NCBI GenBank assembly: GCA_963739045.1 | Contig: CAVTYY010000005.1 | Coordinates: 806,001-870,000, forward strand | Origin: Halobacillus_B sp963739045 | Lineage (GTDB): Bacteria; Bacillota; Bacilli; Bacillales; Halobacillaceae | DNA length: 64,000 bases | Reading direction: 5' to 3' | In this document: piece by piece, positions 42,265 through 51,327 of the stretch | How positions within the stretch are numbered: position 1 is the first letter of the stretch | Layout of the letters: each line of letters opens with the position of its first letter | Notes under the pieces: model-generated | The model's input: the letters and a program-made list of their open reading frames with translations, nothing else | Told to the model about the DNA's origin: nothing | Database searches by the model: none | Program-made: the position numbers and the translations under genes

Positions 42265-42987
42265 ATGAATTATTTTACTATAATCGCTGATATGATAAAA
42301 GAGTTAGAGGAATCAAGCTATGAAATGATCGATACGATTAGTGAACAAACAGTAGAAAGACTTAAAACAGGCGGGATCATACACCTGTTTGGTTCCGGAC
42401 ATTCTAGTTTGCTTGCTCAGGATGTTTACTACCGGGCAGGAGGGCTGGTCCCAGTCCATCCCATTACGCCAGCACCATTTATGCTTCATAATGGAGCTGA
42501 AGAAGCCAGCAGAAATGAGAGAACACATGGTTTAATCGTACCCTGCCTGGAAAAAGAGAACATGCAAACGAATGACGTCCTTATTGTGATCTCAACATCC
42601 GGCAGAAATCCTGCTCCCATTGAAGCTGCTCTTTATGGGAAGGAAAAAGGACTATTAGTAGTAGGGATGTTATCGAAAAACTACACATCCTTGCAAAGAT
42701 CAAAGCACAAATCGGGGAAAAGGCTGGAAGAAGTAGTAGACCTAACGCTAGATACGCAAGTTCCAGTCGGGGATGCTGTGATGAGCTCTGAAAGATTTCA
42801 GGAGAAATTCACCCCCGTATCATCAGTGGCAGGCACAGCCCTATTGCACAGTTTAATTACAAAAGTCATCGAAAAATTAGCGGAAGAAAATATAAAACCG
42901 CCCATCTTTAAGAGTGGAAATGTAGATGGCAAAGACGAACACAATCAAACGCTTATTAGTAAATATAGGAAGCGGATATCCTTTTAA
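42265..42987 (+). CDS. SIS-domain sugar-phosphate protein
   Basis: A 240-residue SIS (sugar isomerase) fold protein of the UPF0309 type. FGSGHSSLLAQD and ISTSGRNPAPIEAAL are the two phosphosugar-binding motifs. It likely binds or isomerises a hexosamine phosphate made by the operon, perhaps an N-acetylmuramic-type ester, but no catalytic assignment is safe. GAGGTGAGGG precedes the ATG, nine bases after nagR. Confidence 0.85.
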   Translation: MNYFTIIADMIKELEESSYEMIDTISEQTVERLKTGGIIHLFGSGHSSLLAQDVYYRAGGLVPVHPITPAPFMLHNGAEEASRNERTHGLIVPCLEKENMQTNDVLIVISTSGRNPAPIEAALYGKEKGLLVVGMLSKNYTSLQRSKHKSGKRLEEVVDLTLDTQVPVGDAVMSSERFQEKFTPVSSVAGTALLHSLITKVIEKLAEENIKPPIFKSGNVDGKDEHNQTLISKYRKRISF

Positions 42988-42996
42988 ACTCTATGT

Positions 42997-43035
42997 AAAC
43001 CCATCAGTCCAGCGGGCTGGTGGGTTTAAATTTTC
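42997..43035 (+). terminator. Terminator of the nag operon
   Basis: AAACCCATCAG pairs with CTGGTGGGTTT around a C/G-rich loop, with AAATTTTCC after it. It lies ten bases after the SIS gene. Confidence 0.65.
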
Positions 43036-43082
43036 CCAGATCATGAAGGCAATTTTGACATCGCCGTGATGAAAATTAAAAA

Positions 43083-43352
43083 TTACCAGCTGGCTTTTTT
43101 AACACCAGGAAGCTGACCTTTATGTGCTAATTCTCTAAATTGAATGCGTGAAAGGCCGAACTTTCTAATATATCCATGTGGTCGGCCGGTAATTGCACAG
43201 CGGTTTTGTGTGCGGGTGGGAGAGGAGTCTCTTGGTAGCTTGCGTATAGATTCTAAGTCGCCAGCTGCTTTAAGCTCCTTGCGTTTCTCTGCATATTTGT
43301 CTACCATCTTTTGACGTTGCAGCTCTTTAGCAATTTTAGACTTTTTCGCCAA
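43083..43352 (-). CDS. rpsN: Ribosomal protein S14, zinc-independent form
   Basis: An 89-residue S14 of the C-minus type. The four zinc cysteines of the standard S14 are absent; only one Cys remains (NRCAITGRPHGYIRKFG). Such copies replace zinc-bound S14 when zinc is scarce, freeing zinc. The C-terminal RIQFRELAHKGQLPGVKKASW is diagnostic. AAGGAGG lies just upstream, next to a Zur-box match. Confidence 0.95.
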   Translation of the reverse strand: MAKKSKIAKELQRQKMVDKYAEKRKELKAAGDLESIRKLPRDSSPTRTQNRCAITGRPHGYIRKFGLSRIQFRELAHKGQLPGVKKASW

Positions 43353-43366
43353 TGGGTGACCTCCTT

Positions 43367-43395
43367 AAATAGTAATGGTTACGATGTAAATTATA
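43367..43395 (-). promoter_or_regulatory. Zur box and promoter of rpsN
   Basis: The 21 bases at 43367-43387 (AAATAGTAATGGTTACGATG then T) match the Zur consensus AAATCGTAATNATTACGATT(T) at all but three positions. On the minus strand a TATAAT -10 (43390-43395) lies directly upstream, so bound Zur would cover the start of transcription. Confidence 0.75.
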
Positions 43396-43470
43396 GAGTT
43401 CCTGCTTCATAATGTCAAATAGTCAGGACTCTTTGCCTTAATATTAGATTTCCCAGGCAATAAATCATAG

Positions 43471-43499
43471 TTGTCTAGAGTGAGTTGTTCTACTATAAT
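43471..43499 (+). promoter_or_regulatory. Promoter of thiT
   Basis: TTGTCT (43471-43476) and TATAAT (43494-43499) are separated by 17 bases, a good sigma-A promoter, about 30 bases before the TPP aptamer. Confidence 0.7.
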
Positions 43500-43527
43500 A
43501 AGGGCAAACAAAAAAAGCATAATAAAT

Positions 43528-43700
43528 TTAGCCCTCAAGGGGAGCCCTCCAGGCTGAGAGTGAACAATTTGTTCTGACCCTTTGAACCTGTCAGTTAGTA
43601 CTGGTGAAGGAATGGCGGCTTTGTTGATGGTGCAATGCATGGGATCCATCAGAAAGCTTCCCTTTGTATTGCTTTTTTTGTGTTCATTTTTAAAGGGGGA
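43528..43700 (+). promoter_or_regulatory. TPP (Thi-box) riboswitch
   Basis: The aptamer core is clear: AAGGGGAGCC, GGCTGAGAGTGAACA, TTCTGACCCTTTGAACCTG, then CAGTTAGTACTGGTGAAGGA, closed by AGCC/GGCT (43530-43620). Downstream, GGCTTTGTTGATGG can pair with CCATCAGAAAGCTT, followed after a gap by CTTTTTTTG, giving a likely terminator. Thiamine pyrophosphate would turn off thiT. Confidence 0.93.
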
Positions 43701-43707
43701 GTTTGAG

Positions 43708-44289
43708 ATGAAACACCAAGGAGTATTGTTTTTAGTGGAAATCGCTATTTTCTCAGCTATTGCTATTTTGCTGGATATTATTCCTTTTTTGTCATTTAAA
43801 TTATGGGCCCAGGGGGGATCGGTGTCCTTTTCTATGGTCCCGGTTTTTATTATGGCCTACAGATGGGGAATAAGAGGTGGGTTATTAACAGGATTTTTAC
43901 TAGGAGTCTACCAAATATTACTGGGAAATGCTCTTCTAGTTACCCCCGTACAGAGTTTCCTAGATTATATTCTAGCATTTACGTCCATTGGATTCGCTGG
44001 AATAATGGCTGGACAGGTGGCCTCGGAAGCTTCTAAACATCATGTGAAACGAATGATTACAGCAATTATCACCGGATGTTTAATTGGAAGTCTATTAAGG
44101 TTTGTGAGTCATTTTATAGCGGGTATTGTCTTTTACGGAAAATTTGCACCGCCGGGACAGCCGGTATGGCTTTACTCTCTCCTCTATAATGGCGGATACA
44201 TGCTTCCTGCCTTTATATTAAGTGCGGTGATTGTAAGTATACTTTTTGTGAAAAGACCTCAGCTCATCATTAAGAAACAGTATAAATAA
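43708..44289 (+). CDS. thiT: Thiamine ECF transporter substrate component
   Basis: A 193-residue membrane protein with about six hydrophobic segments, the ThiT S-component that binds thiamine and works with the shared EcfA-A-T module. The LDIIPFLSFKLWAQGGSVSFSMVPVFI region and FVSHFIAGIVFYGKFAPPGQP match ThiT. I use ATG 43708 with AAAGGGGGAG upstream; the open frame before it runs into the riboswitch. Control by TPP agrees with a thiamine uptake role. Confidence 0.94.
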   Translation: MKHQGVLFLVEIAIFSAIAILLDIIPFLSFKLWAQGGSVSFSMVPVFIMAYRWGIRGGLLTGFLLGVYQILLGNALLVTPVQSFLDYILAFTSIGFAGIMAGQVASEASKHHVKRMITAIITGCLIGSLLRFVSHFIAGIVFYGKFAPPGQPVWLYSLLYNGGYMLPAFILSAVIVSILFVKRPQLIIKKQYK

Positions 44290-44336
44290 TGGATAAGTGT
44301 AAGATGTTTTACTTTAATAAAATATTGAGAAAGAGA

Positions 44337-44376
44337 CGTGAGCTCAGTTTTTTAATCTAGAGCTCACGCTTTTTTT
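44337..44376 (+). terminator. Terminator of thiT
   Basis: CGTGAGCTC (44337-44345) pairs with GAGCTCACG (44360-44368), followed by CTTTTTTTG. Confidence 0.9.
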
Positions 44377-44547
44377 GTAGCAGAGTGTTTCTTAAGACAA
44401 TAATCATCCTGAGGACTTTTACTTCTATAATACAGTGAAGGTGTTGACCAAGATAGTTCAGTTCCCCATGAGAATTATATAATAAGCAGGAGAGTTAAAG
44501 GAACGAATCGAATTTTTAAAGTAATAGGAAAGAAAGGGGTCTGGATA

Positions 44548-45414
44548 TTGAAACATAAACCGAACATAGTCGCTACATTTTCTATTGTGGGCCACGATCC
44601 TGAAACAGGAGAGTTAGGAGTGGCCGTTCAATCTAAATTTCTTGGAGTTGGATCGGTGGTGCCCTGGGCTAAAGCTGGCGTAGGAGCGATCGCAACGCAA
44701 GCACTAGCCAATCCTGCTTATGGACCGGCTGGATTAAAATTATTGAAAGAAGGTCTTAGTGCACAAGAAACCTTAGATGAATTAGTTAAAAATGACCCTC
44801 AAGCAGATGAACGTCAGGCAGGGATCATAGACGCGAATGGAAATGGAGTAACGTATACGGGAGCAAATTGTCTTGATTGGGCAGGGGGAATCACCGGCCC
44901 GCATTACTGTGCGCAAGGCAATATTTTAGTAAATCAAGCAACAGTAACGGAGATGGGAAAAGCCTTTGAACAACATACAGGGTCCCTTTCGGATAGATTG
45001 ATTGCTGGACTGCAAGCTGCCCAAAACGCAGGAGGCGATAGTCGGGGACGTCAATCAGCAGCAATTTACGTAGTTAAAGATAAAGGCGGTTATGGGGGAC
45101 TGAATGACGTTTTTGTTGATCTTCGTGTCGATGATCACCCGAATCCAATCGAGGAATTGAACAGGATTTATCAGCTGCAGCAGTTGTACTTTGGGGAATC
45201 AAAAGCTGAAAATATAAAGAGGATTGAGGGTCCTTTTAAAGTAAGATTAACGGGAAAGCTGCACCAGCTTGGCTACCTTTCCACAAAATCACCATCAGAC
45301 CAGGAATTATATAAAGGTTTAAAAACATTTATAAATACGGAGAATTTTGAAGGACGGGAACAAAAAGAAGGTTACATAGACATGCAGGTCTATAATTTTA
45401 TGGAAAATCAATAA
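44548..45414 (+). CDS. DUF1028 (Ntn-hydrolase-like) protein
   Basis: A 288-residue DUF1028 protein. The family looks like an Ntn-hydrolase fold; here ATFSIVGHDPETGELGVAVQSKF, AIATQALANPAYG and GDSRGRQSAAIYVV are the conserved blocks. The C-terminal peptidoglycan-binding-like segment (about 220-288) is present. Its substrate is unknown. The TTG start at 44548 follows AAAGGGGT. Single gene. Confidence 0.85.
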   Translation: MKHKPNIVATFSIVGHDPETGELGVAVQSKFLGVGSVVPWAKAGVGAIATQALANPAYGPAGLKLLKEGLSAQETLDELVKNDPQADERQAGIIDANGNGVTYTGANCLDWAGGITGPHYCAQGNILVNQATVTEMGKAFEQHTGSLSDRLIAGLQAAQNAGGDSRGRQSAAIYVVKDKGGYGGLNDVFVDLRVDDHPNPIEELNRIYQLQQLYFGESKAENIKRIEGPFKVRLTGKLHQLGYLSTKSPSDQELYKGLKTFINTENFEGREQKEGYIDMQVYNFMENQ

Positions 45415-45473
45415 GTTTGTAAGATGTCAATTAAGCGGCTGATCTTTTCTCCAGTCGCCTTATTGACGTCTGA

Positions 45474-45517
45474 ATCTAATTAGTTTACTATCTAATTAGA
45501 TAATTAACTAATTAGAT
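45474..45517 (+). promoter_or_regulatory. Triple operator repeat before the ArsR-family gene
   Basis: Three copies of (T/A)CTAATTAG occur at 45475, 45491 and 45508, about 16 bases apart; the middle is the palindrome ATCTAATTAGAT. The same motif recurs before the MFS gene at 46161, making it the likely autoregulatory operator. Confidence 0.7.
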
Positions 45518-45542
45518 GAAATTGAAATGAGGTGAAAGAATT

Positions 45543-46133
45543 ATGCAATTGGATAAGATGGTAGCCTTTCATAAGGCAGTCGGAGATCCTGCGAGATTAA
45601 GGATTATCGCCTTGCTAAGACAGGGACCGCTGCATGGGCAGGCGATTGCGGGGAAATTGGGGCTGCGTCCTCCGACGATCTCGCACCATATTAAAAAGCT
45701 GAAGGATACCGGGATGGTTTATGCCCTTCGTGACAAGAATACGATTTACTTTTATCTAGATGAAAAGAAACTAGCCTTTATGGCAAGTGCTATCTTAAAA
45801 TTGGGAGATGAGGAGAGTATGAATAAGGATGAGTTGAAAGGTACGGAACACGAACAGAGAAAAGTGATTCAAAGTTTTATTACCGCAAACGGCCAATTAA
45901 AGCAGCTTCCAAGTCAATTAAAGAAAAAGCTAGTCGTTCTTTCTTATTTTGTCCAGGGGTTTGAAACGGGTAAGATCTATCAAGAAAGCGAAGTGAATGA
46001 ATATATTAAAACTTTCTATGATGACTTTGCTACTTTACGAAGAGAATGGATTATGCATCATTTCATGTACCGTGAAAACAATCAATATGAATTAAATCCT
46101 CAAGAAATGTGGCCGCTAGTCGTTAAAAGGTAA
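45543..46133 (+). CDS. ArsR-family regulator with DUF2087 domain
   Basis: A 196-residue regulator: an ArsR winged helix (about 1-95, GDPARLRIIALLRQGPLHGQ and RPPTISHHIKKLKDTGMV) plus a C-terminal DUF2087 domain (about 115-190, LKKKLVVLSYFVQGFETGKIYQE). No metal-binding Cys pair is seen in the usual helix positions, so the signal is unlikely to be a metal. It is followed by an MFS exporter with matching operators. Confidence 0.9.
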   Translation: MQLDKMVAFHKAVGDPARLRIIALLRQGPLHGQAIAGKLGLRPPTISHHIKKLKDTGMVYALRDKNTIYFYLDEKKLAFMASAILKLGDEESMNKDELKGTEHEQRKVIQSFITANGQLKQLPSQLKKKLVVLSYFVQGFETGKIYQESEVNEYIKTFYDDFATLRREWIMHHFMYRENNQYELNPQEMWPLVVKR

Positions 46134-46160
46134 CATAAGTTGCCTTTTTCTTTTTTGTAA

Positions 46161-46185
46161 TCTAATTAGATGTATATCTAATTTG
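46161..46185 (+). promoter_or_regulatory. Operator before the MFS gene
   Basis: TCTAATTAGA at 46161-46170 and TCTAATTTG at 46177-46185 repeat the motif seen before the ArsR gene with the same 16-base spacing. Confidence 0.65.
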
Positions 46186-46201
46186 TGGGGGAGGGAATTT
46201 C

Positions 46202-47407
46202 ATGTCTTCATCGTTATTAAAAAATCATCCATATAAATACCTCTTTTACTCTGGGATCGTAAATGGAGTGGGCGATCGCTTTAGTCAAGTAGCTGTGCTA
46301 ACTCTGCTTTTACAGCTCACCGGATCTGGTTTAGCAGTAGGGGCAGCTATGGGTATAAGAATTCTTCCATATTTATTTTTATCCCCTATTGGAGGCAGAC
46401 TCTCTGATCGTGTAAGCAAAAAAAAGCTGATGATAATCACGGACATAGTAAGGGTGCCGTTTGCCTTAAGTCTTCTATTTGTGAACACAGAGAATGATTT
46501 ATGGATTATTTTTGTCTGCGTGCTTGCATTGTCCTGTGGAGAAGCATTTTATCAGCCAGTTAGAAAGAGCGCCATTGCTGGAATCACAGATGCAGAAGAG
46601 TTGATTCAAGTAAATGGGTTAGAACAAGTAATGATAGGTGTGGTACTCATAATTGGTTCGATAACGGGAGGGGTTGTAACGTATGTGATTGGAGTCAAAA
46701 TGGCATTTTTATGGAACGCTTTGACTTTTATCTTCGCTGTTATCATGATCAAACACTTAATCTTACCTAAGAATACCTTCAATCATGAAGAATGGGGCAA
46801 GACCGCTCCTCTCCCGGCAAAAGTCTTTCTTACTAAGATTCATAAGGTCGTTCTGGCTGTCTGTCTTATTGAACTTGTTATCTCTGCCACTGATGGAGTA
46901 TTTAACGTACTTATCAGTTACTATGGTTCAGAAACCTTACAACTTGGAGGTCTGGGTATTGGGGCATTGTATGGTTCATTAGGAATAGGCTTAGCAGGAA
47001 GCTTTGTCATTACGAGGAAGCTATCACGCTCTTTCCTGCAAATAGGGCTCTTCTCCATCATTTCGGAAGGTATTTTGCAAGTTGCGGCAAGCCAGGTAGA
47101 GTCGCTTCTGGAGGTATCACTATTGTTTACGGGGATTTCATTTGTTGGAGGAATCGGTGCTGCCTGCTTTCATACTCTTATTATGCAGCATACCGCCAAA
47201 CATTGGCAAGGACGTGTATTTGGCGTGTTGGAAGCAAGTACCAATGTTATACTGGGGGGATTTATGCTTGCTTCCGGAATTGCGTTGGATCATTTCTCAG
47301 AAAGCTTCATTGGTGAGATCGGAGGTGGTGTGAATATTGTTTTTGGTACTATAATGATAGTAACCCTCTTCTTATATAAGAAAAGAGCTAAACTAGAACA
47401 ATTCTGA
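46202..47407 (+). CDS. MFS efflux transporter
   Basis: A 401-residue major facilitator protein with 12 predicted membrane segments; the loop 2-3 motif GGRLSDRVSKKKLM is the MFS signature. It resembles drug/macrolide exporters such as the MefA/enterobactin-S-43 type. GTGGGGGAGGG precedes the ATG. Control by the ArsR-family neighbour is supported by the shared operator repeats; the substrate is unknown. Confidence 0.87.
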   Translation: MSSSLLKNHPYKYLFYSGIVNGVGDRFSQVAVLTLLLQLTGSGLAVGAAMGIRILPYLFLSPIGGRLSDRVSKKKLMIITDIVRVPFALSLLFVNTENDLWIIFVCVLALSCGEAFYQPVRKSAIAGITDAEELIQVNGLEQVMIGVVLIIGSITGGVVTYVIGVKMAFLWNALTFIFAVIMIKHLILPKNTFNHEEWGKTAPLPAKVFLTKIHKVVLAVCLIELVISATDGVFNVLISYYGSETLQLGGLGIGALYGSLGIGLAGSFVITRKLSRSFLQIGLFSIISEGILQVAASQVESLLEVSLLFTGISFVGGIGAACFHTLIMQHTAKHWQGRVFGVLEASTNVILGGFMLASGIALDHFSESFIGEIGGGVNIVFGTIMIVTLFLYKKRAKLEQF

Positions 47408-47559
47408 TAGATTTCGTTCTGATTCAAGGACATTTGCTGAATCCAATTAGTGAACTCAATTTAGATAAGGTTAAAAATAGAACTTTCCTTGATTTTCAGG
47501 TTTGAATTATCTCTAAAAAGGAAAATACTTGTATCATCCTTTTGAAATGAGGCAGAAGT

Positions 47560-48366
47560 ATGGAAAAAGGAACATTGCATTGGAACATGACAAAGTATGA
47601 AAGGGGGATGTACACCGAAGAAAATGATGAAGTAGCAATCGAATTTCCTCTGACCATTCACATTAATGGAGAGGAGTTTGCAACAATGGTGTGTACGCCT
47701 CTTTATCTTGAAGAATTAGTCATCGGTTTTTTGGCAACTGAAGGAATAATACGAACCACAAAAGATGTGAAATCCATATCAATTGATAAAGATATGGGGT
47801 TTGCTTACATAGAAATCCACCGTACTTTCCAGCGATTGAATGCTGGAGATAAAAGGTGGATCGGTTCTTGTTGTGGTAAAAGCCGCTCTTTTTATTTTCA
47901 AGGGGATGCTAAGACAGCTCGCACAGTTCTGAGTCATTTTCACGTTGAACCCGAGGTATGTCTAACTTTAATGAATGAATTTCATAATCACGCTGAGATG
48001 TTCCAGCGTACAGGCGGGGTGCACCAGGCTGCCTTAGCAGATAAAGATGGAATACAAATAGTTTTTTCGGATATTGGAAGGCATAATGCTTTAGACAAAC
48101 TATATGGTTATATGCTGAAACACAGCATGCAAAACAACCAGAAAATCATTATTTTCAGCGGACGTATTTCTTCTGAGGTGCTGTTGAAGGTGTCCAAAAT
48201 GGGCATAGGGTTTTTATTGTCTAAGTCTGCGCCTACTAATTTAGCCCTGGATTTAGCCCATGACCTTAATATTACAGCTGCAGGATTCGTCCGCAATGAT
48301 AGAATGAATATATATACGCATCCAGAAAGAATTATAGAAACTAACAAACAAAAGGATCTATCGTAA
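47560..48366 (+). CDS. fdhD: Formate dehydrogenase accessory sulfurtransferase
   Basis: A 268-residue FdhD, which passes sulfur from a cysteine desulfurase to the molybdenum cofactor so that formate dehydrogenase becomes active. The reactive cysteines are C104-C105 in IGSCCGKSRS, adjacent rather than spaced as in the E. coli CxxC. VFSDIGRHNALDKLYGYML and ISSEVLLKVSKMGI are conserved blocks. TGAGGCAGAAGT precedes the ATG. The enzyme it serves is 15 bases downstream. Confidence 0.93.
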   Translation: MEKGTLHWNMTKYERGMYTEENDEVAIEFPLTIHINGEEFATMVCTPLYLEELVIGFLATEGIIRTTKDVKSISIDKDMGFAYIEIHRTFQRLNAGDKRWIGSCCGKSRSFYFQGDAKTARTVLSHFHVEPEVCLTLMNEFHNHAEMFQRTGGVHQAALADKDGIQIVFSDIGRHNALDKLYGYMLKHSMQNNQKIIIFSGRISSEVLLKVSKMGIGFLLSKSAPTNLALDLAHDLNITAAGFVRNDRMNIYTHPERIIETNKQKDLS

Positions 48367-48381
48367 AGGGAGGAATTTGAA

Positions 48382-51327
48382 TTGTTAGAGCGAGATCATA
48401 CAGTAGTTACTATAAATGGCAGTGAGTATTTAGCAGATCCGGGCCAGAACTTACTTGATTTAATTAATACAACAAATGAAACAGTTCCGCAAATCTGCTA
48501 CAACGAGTCACTCGGTCCCATAGAAACCTGTGATACTTGTATCGTACAGGTAAATGGAGAGTTGAAGCGTGCCTGCGGCTTAAAGGTTGAAGCAGGAATG
48601 CGGGTGCAGACAGAATTACCTCAGGTTAAGATAGCCCAGAAAGAAGCGCTGGATACGATTCTTGAAAATCACGAACTTTACTGTACTGTTTGTGATTATA
48701 ATAATGGGGATTGTGAGATTCATAATACGATGGACGAATTTGGTCTGGAGCATCAATCCCGCCCTTTCAAAGAGAAACCTTATAATAGAGATAATTCCGG
48801 TTCTTTCTATCGTTATGATCCCGATCAGTGTATTCTTTGCGGACGCTGCGTAGAGGTCTGTCAGGATGTGCAAGTCAATGAAACACTGACAATCGATTGG
48901 GAACGTCAGCAGCCCCGTGTCATCTGGGATAATGATGTTCCTATTGATCAGTCCTCCTGTGTAAACTGCGGACAGTGTTCGACCGTCTGCCCGTGCAATG
49001 CCATGATGGAGAAAGGCATGGAAGGCGATGCTGGTTTTCTAACAGGACAGGAACCTGGGCTCCTTAAATCCATGATTGATTTAACGAAAAAAGTGGAAAC
49101 GGGTTATGGTCCTTTGTTTGCCGTGTCTGATACAGAAGCTGCCATGAGGGAAGAGCGAATTGAAAAAACCAAAACCGTATGTACGTATTGTGGTGTTGGC
49201 TGCTCGTTTGATGTTTGGACAAAGGATAGAGAAGTACTTAAAGTAGTTCCTCATGCAGAATCTCCGGCAAATGGAATCTCTACATGTGTGAAAGGGAAGT
49301 TCGGCTGGGACTATGTGAATAGTAAAGATCGTTTAACAAAGCCGCTAATCCGTAAAGGCGAGATATTTGAAGAAGTAGAGTGGGAAGAAGCCATTTCCTA
49401 TGTGGCAAAAAGATTTAATGAAATTAAAGTAGAGAAAGGCTCAGATCATTTAGGGTTTATTTCTTCCTCCAAAGCAACAAATGAAGAATCATACTTAATG
49501 CAGAAACTTGCCCGTCAAATCATCGGGACAAACAATATTGACAACTGTTCCAGGTATTGTCAAACTCCTGCAACAATGGGATTGTTCCGAACTGTAGGCT
49601 ATGGAGGAGACTCGGGATCCATTTCTGACATAGCCAAAGCTGAACTTGTGATCACCATTGGATCTAATACAGCAGAATCCCACCCGGTATTAGCCTCACG
49701 AGTTAAACGTGCTCATAAATTATTTGGTCAAAAACTTTTTGTATTTGACATAAGAAAGCATGAAATGGCTCAGCGGGCAGATCGCTTCTATCGGCCGAAG
49801 CCTGGTTCAGATTTAGTTTGGCTCTCTGCAGTTACCAAATACATTATAGATCAAGGCTGGGAAGATAGAAAATTCTTAGATGAATGGGTGAATTCTTACG
49901 AAGAATATAAGCAGAGCCTTGAACCTTTCACATTGGAATATGCTTCCGATCTAACAGGGATTCCAGTGGAAGAATTGAAGAAGGTAGCGGAAGAGATTGC
50001 GAAAAGTGAAACGGTCTCCATATGCTGGGCAATGGGTATCACTCAGCATATGCGCGGAAGTGACACGAGCACAGCCATTTCCAACCTGCTGCTCGTTACA
50101 GGGAACTATATGAAACCTGGCGCAGGTGCTTATCCATTGCGAGGTCATAATAATGTTCAAGGCTGCAGTGACTTTGGCAGTATGCCAAACTTTTTCCCTG
50201 GTTATGAAAAAACAACGGACGACGAAGTAAGAGCCCGCTATGAAAAAGCGTGGGGTGTAGAACTTCCGGCAGAATTCGGTAAAGATAATCATCAGATGAT
50301 TGAGGCCATTCATGACGACAACCTTTCGGGCATGTTTGTTATTGGGGAAGATACCGGAATAGTGGATGCAAACATCAACTATGTAACTGATGCCTTTGAA
50401 AAACTGGATTTCTTTGTAGTACAGGATTTATTCCTTACGAAGACAGCGGAATATGCGGATGTAGTATTACCCGCTGCCCCGAGTCTGGAGAAGGACGGAA
50501 CGTTTACAAATACGGAGCGAAGAATTCAGCGTTTGTATAAATCATTGGATCCTCTCCCTGGTGCCAAACCTGACTGGGAAATTTTATCTCTTCTAGCCAA
50601 AGAAATGGGCTACGATTGGGGATATGAGCATCCAGCAGAAATAATGGCAGAGTCAGCGAGTCTCGCTCCTATGTTTGCTGGTGTTACTTATGATCGTTTA
50701 GAAGGTTACAATTCCCTGCAATGGCCAGTGGCGCAGGACGGAACGGATACTCCGTTACTGTTTACCGAAGGATTCCCATTTGAAGACAAGAAGGCGAGAT
50801 TATATCCTCTAGACTTTCAACTCGAATACGATACCACCGAGGAATTTGATCTGCATGTAAATAATGGACGGCTTCTTGAGCATTTTCATGAAGGGAATAT
50901 GACTTATAAATCAGAGGGAATTGCCAGGAAAACACCAAATTCCTTCGTAGAGGTTTCTCCTGAACTGGCAAAAGAACGCGGTATAGAAGAAGGAGCTCAA
51001 GTGAAGTTAATATCCGATGCTGGATCAGCAACAGGCAGAGTAACTATCACAGACCGAGTAAGAGGCAAAGAGCTTTTCATGCCGTTAAATGACAACGGAA
51101 AATCAGCGATAAACTTTTTAACAGATAACCGGGTGGATAAGGACAGTAACACACCGGCATATAAAGAAATTGCTGTGAAGATGAAGGTTCTTAAGAAAGA
51201 GGGCGAGTCTCCCATTCCTTCTAATAACCATCGAAGAGGAGAACCTGTACCTCAAGTCAGTGTGAAAGTGGAGAAGAAGTGGCAAAGAGAGGACTATGAA
51301 TTTCCGGGAAGCAGGGTGAGAAGATAA
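48382..51327 (+). CDS. Formate dehydrogenase alpha subunit (YrhE-like)
   Basis: A 981-residue molybdopterin enzyme with four N-terminal iron-sulfur modules: a 2Fe-2S ferredoxin-like domain (CYNESLGPIETCDTC), the HxxxCxxCxxxxxC segment (HELYCTVCDYNNGDC), two 4Fe-4S motifs (CILCGRCVEVCQ and CVNCGQCSTVCPC) and the CTYCGVGC cluster of the catalytic part. The molybdenum ligand region NCSRYCQTPA has Cys, not selenocysteine. The TTG start follows AAAGGGAGGA by seven bases. It pairs with FdhD and the DUF1641 protein, as in the Bacillus yrhED group; electron acceptor unknown. Confidence 0.94.
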   Translation: MLERDHTVVTINGSEYLADPGQNLLDLINTTNETVPQICYNESLGPIETCDTCIVQVNGELKRACGLKVEAGMRVQTELPQVKIAQKEALDTILENHELYCTVCDYNNGDCEIHNTMDEFGLEHQSRPFKEKPYNRDNSGSFYRYDPDQCILCGRCVEVCQDVQVNETLTIDWERQQPRVIWDNDVPIDQSSCVNCGQCSTVCPCNAMMEKGMEGDAGFLTGQEPGLLKSMIDLTKKVETGYGPLFAVSDTEAAMREERIEKTKTVCTYCGVGCSFDVWTKDREVLKVVPHAESPANGISTCVKGKFGWDYVNSKDRLTKPLIRKGEIFEEVEWEEAISYVAKRFNEIKVEKGSDHLGFISSSKATNEESYLMQKLARQIIGTNNIDNCSRYCQTPATMGLFRTVGYGGDSGSISDIAKAELVITIGSNTAESHPVLASRVKRAHKLFGQKLFVFDIRKHEMAQRADRFYRPKPGSDLVWLSAVTKYIIDQGWEDRKFLDEWVNSYEEYKQSLEPFTLEYASDLTGIPVEELKKVAEEIAKSETVSICWAMGITQHMRGSDTSTAISNLLLVTGNYMKPGAGAYPLRGHNNVQGCSDFGSMPNFFPGYEKTTDDEVRARYEKAWGVELPAEFGKDNHQMIEAIHDDNLSGMFVIGEDTGIVDANINYVTDAFEKLDFFVVQDLFLTKTAEYADVVLPAAPSLEKDGTFTNTERRIQRLYKSLDPLPGAKPDWEILSLLAKEMGYDWGYEHPAEIMAESASLAPMFAGVTYDRLEGYNSLQWPVAQDGTDTPLLFTEGFPFEDKKARLYPLDFQLEYDTTEEFDLHVNNGRLLEHFHEGNMTYKSEGIARKTPNSFVEVSPELAKERGIEEGAQVKLISDAGSATGRVTITDRVRGKELFMPLNDNGKSAINFLTDNRVDKDSNTPAYKEIAVKMKVLKKEGESPIPSNNHRRGEPVPQVSVKVEKKWQREDYEFPGSRVRR

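Noticed and set aside
43582..43707. N-terminal extension of ThiT beginning at 43582
   Set aside because: It runs through the TPP riboswitch and has no ribosome site; ATG 43708 has AAAGGGGGAG.
45423..45472. Imperfect inverted repeat after the DUF1028 gene
   Set aside because: No T-run, several mismatches; could be a weak terminator but support is thin.
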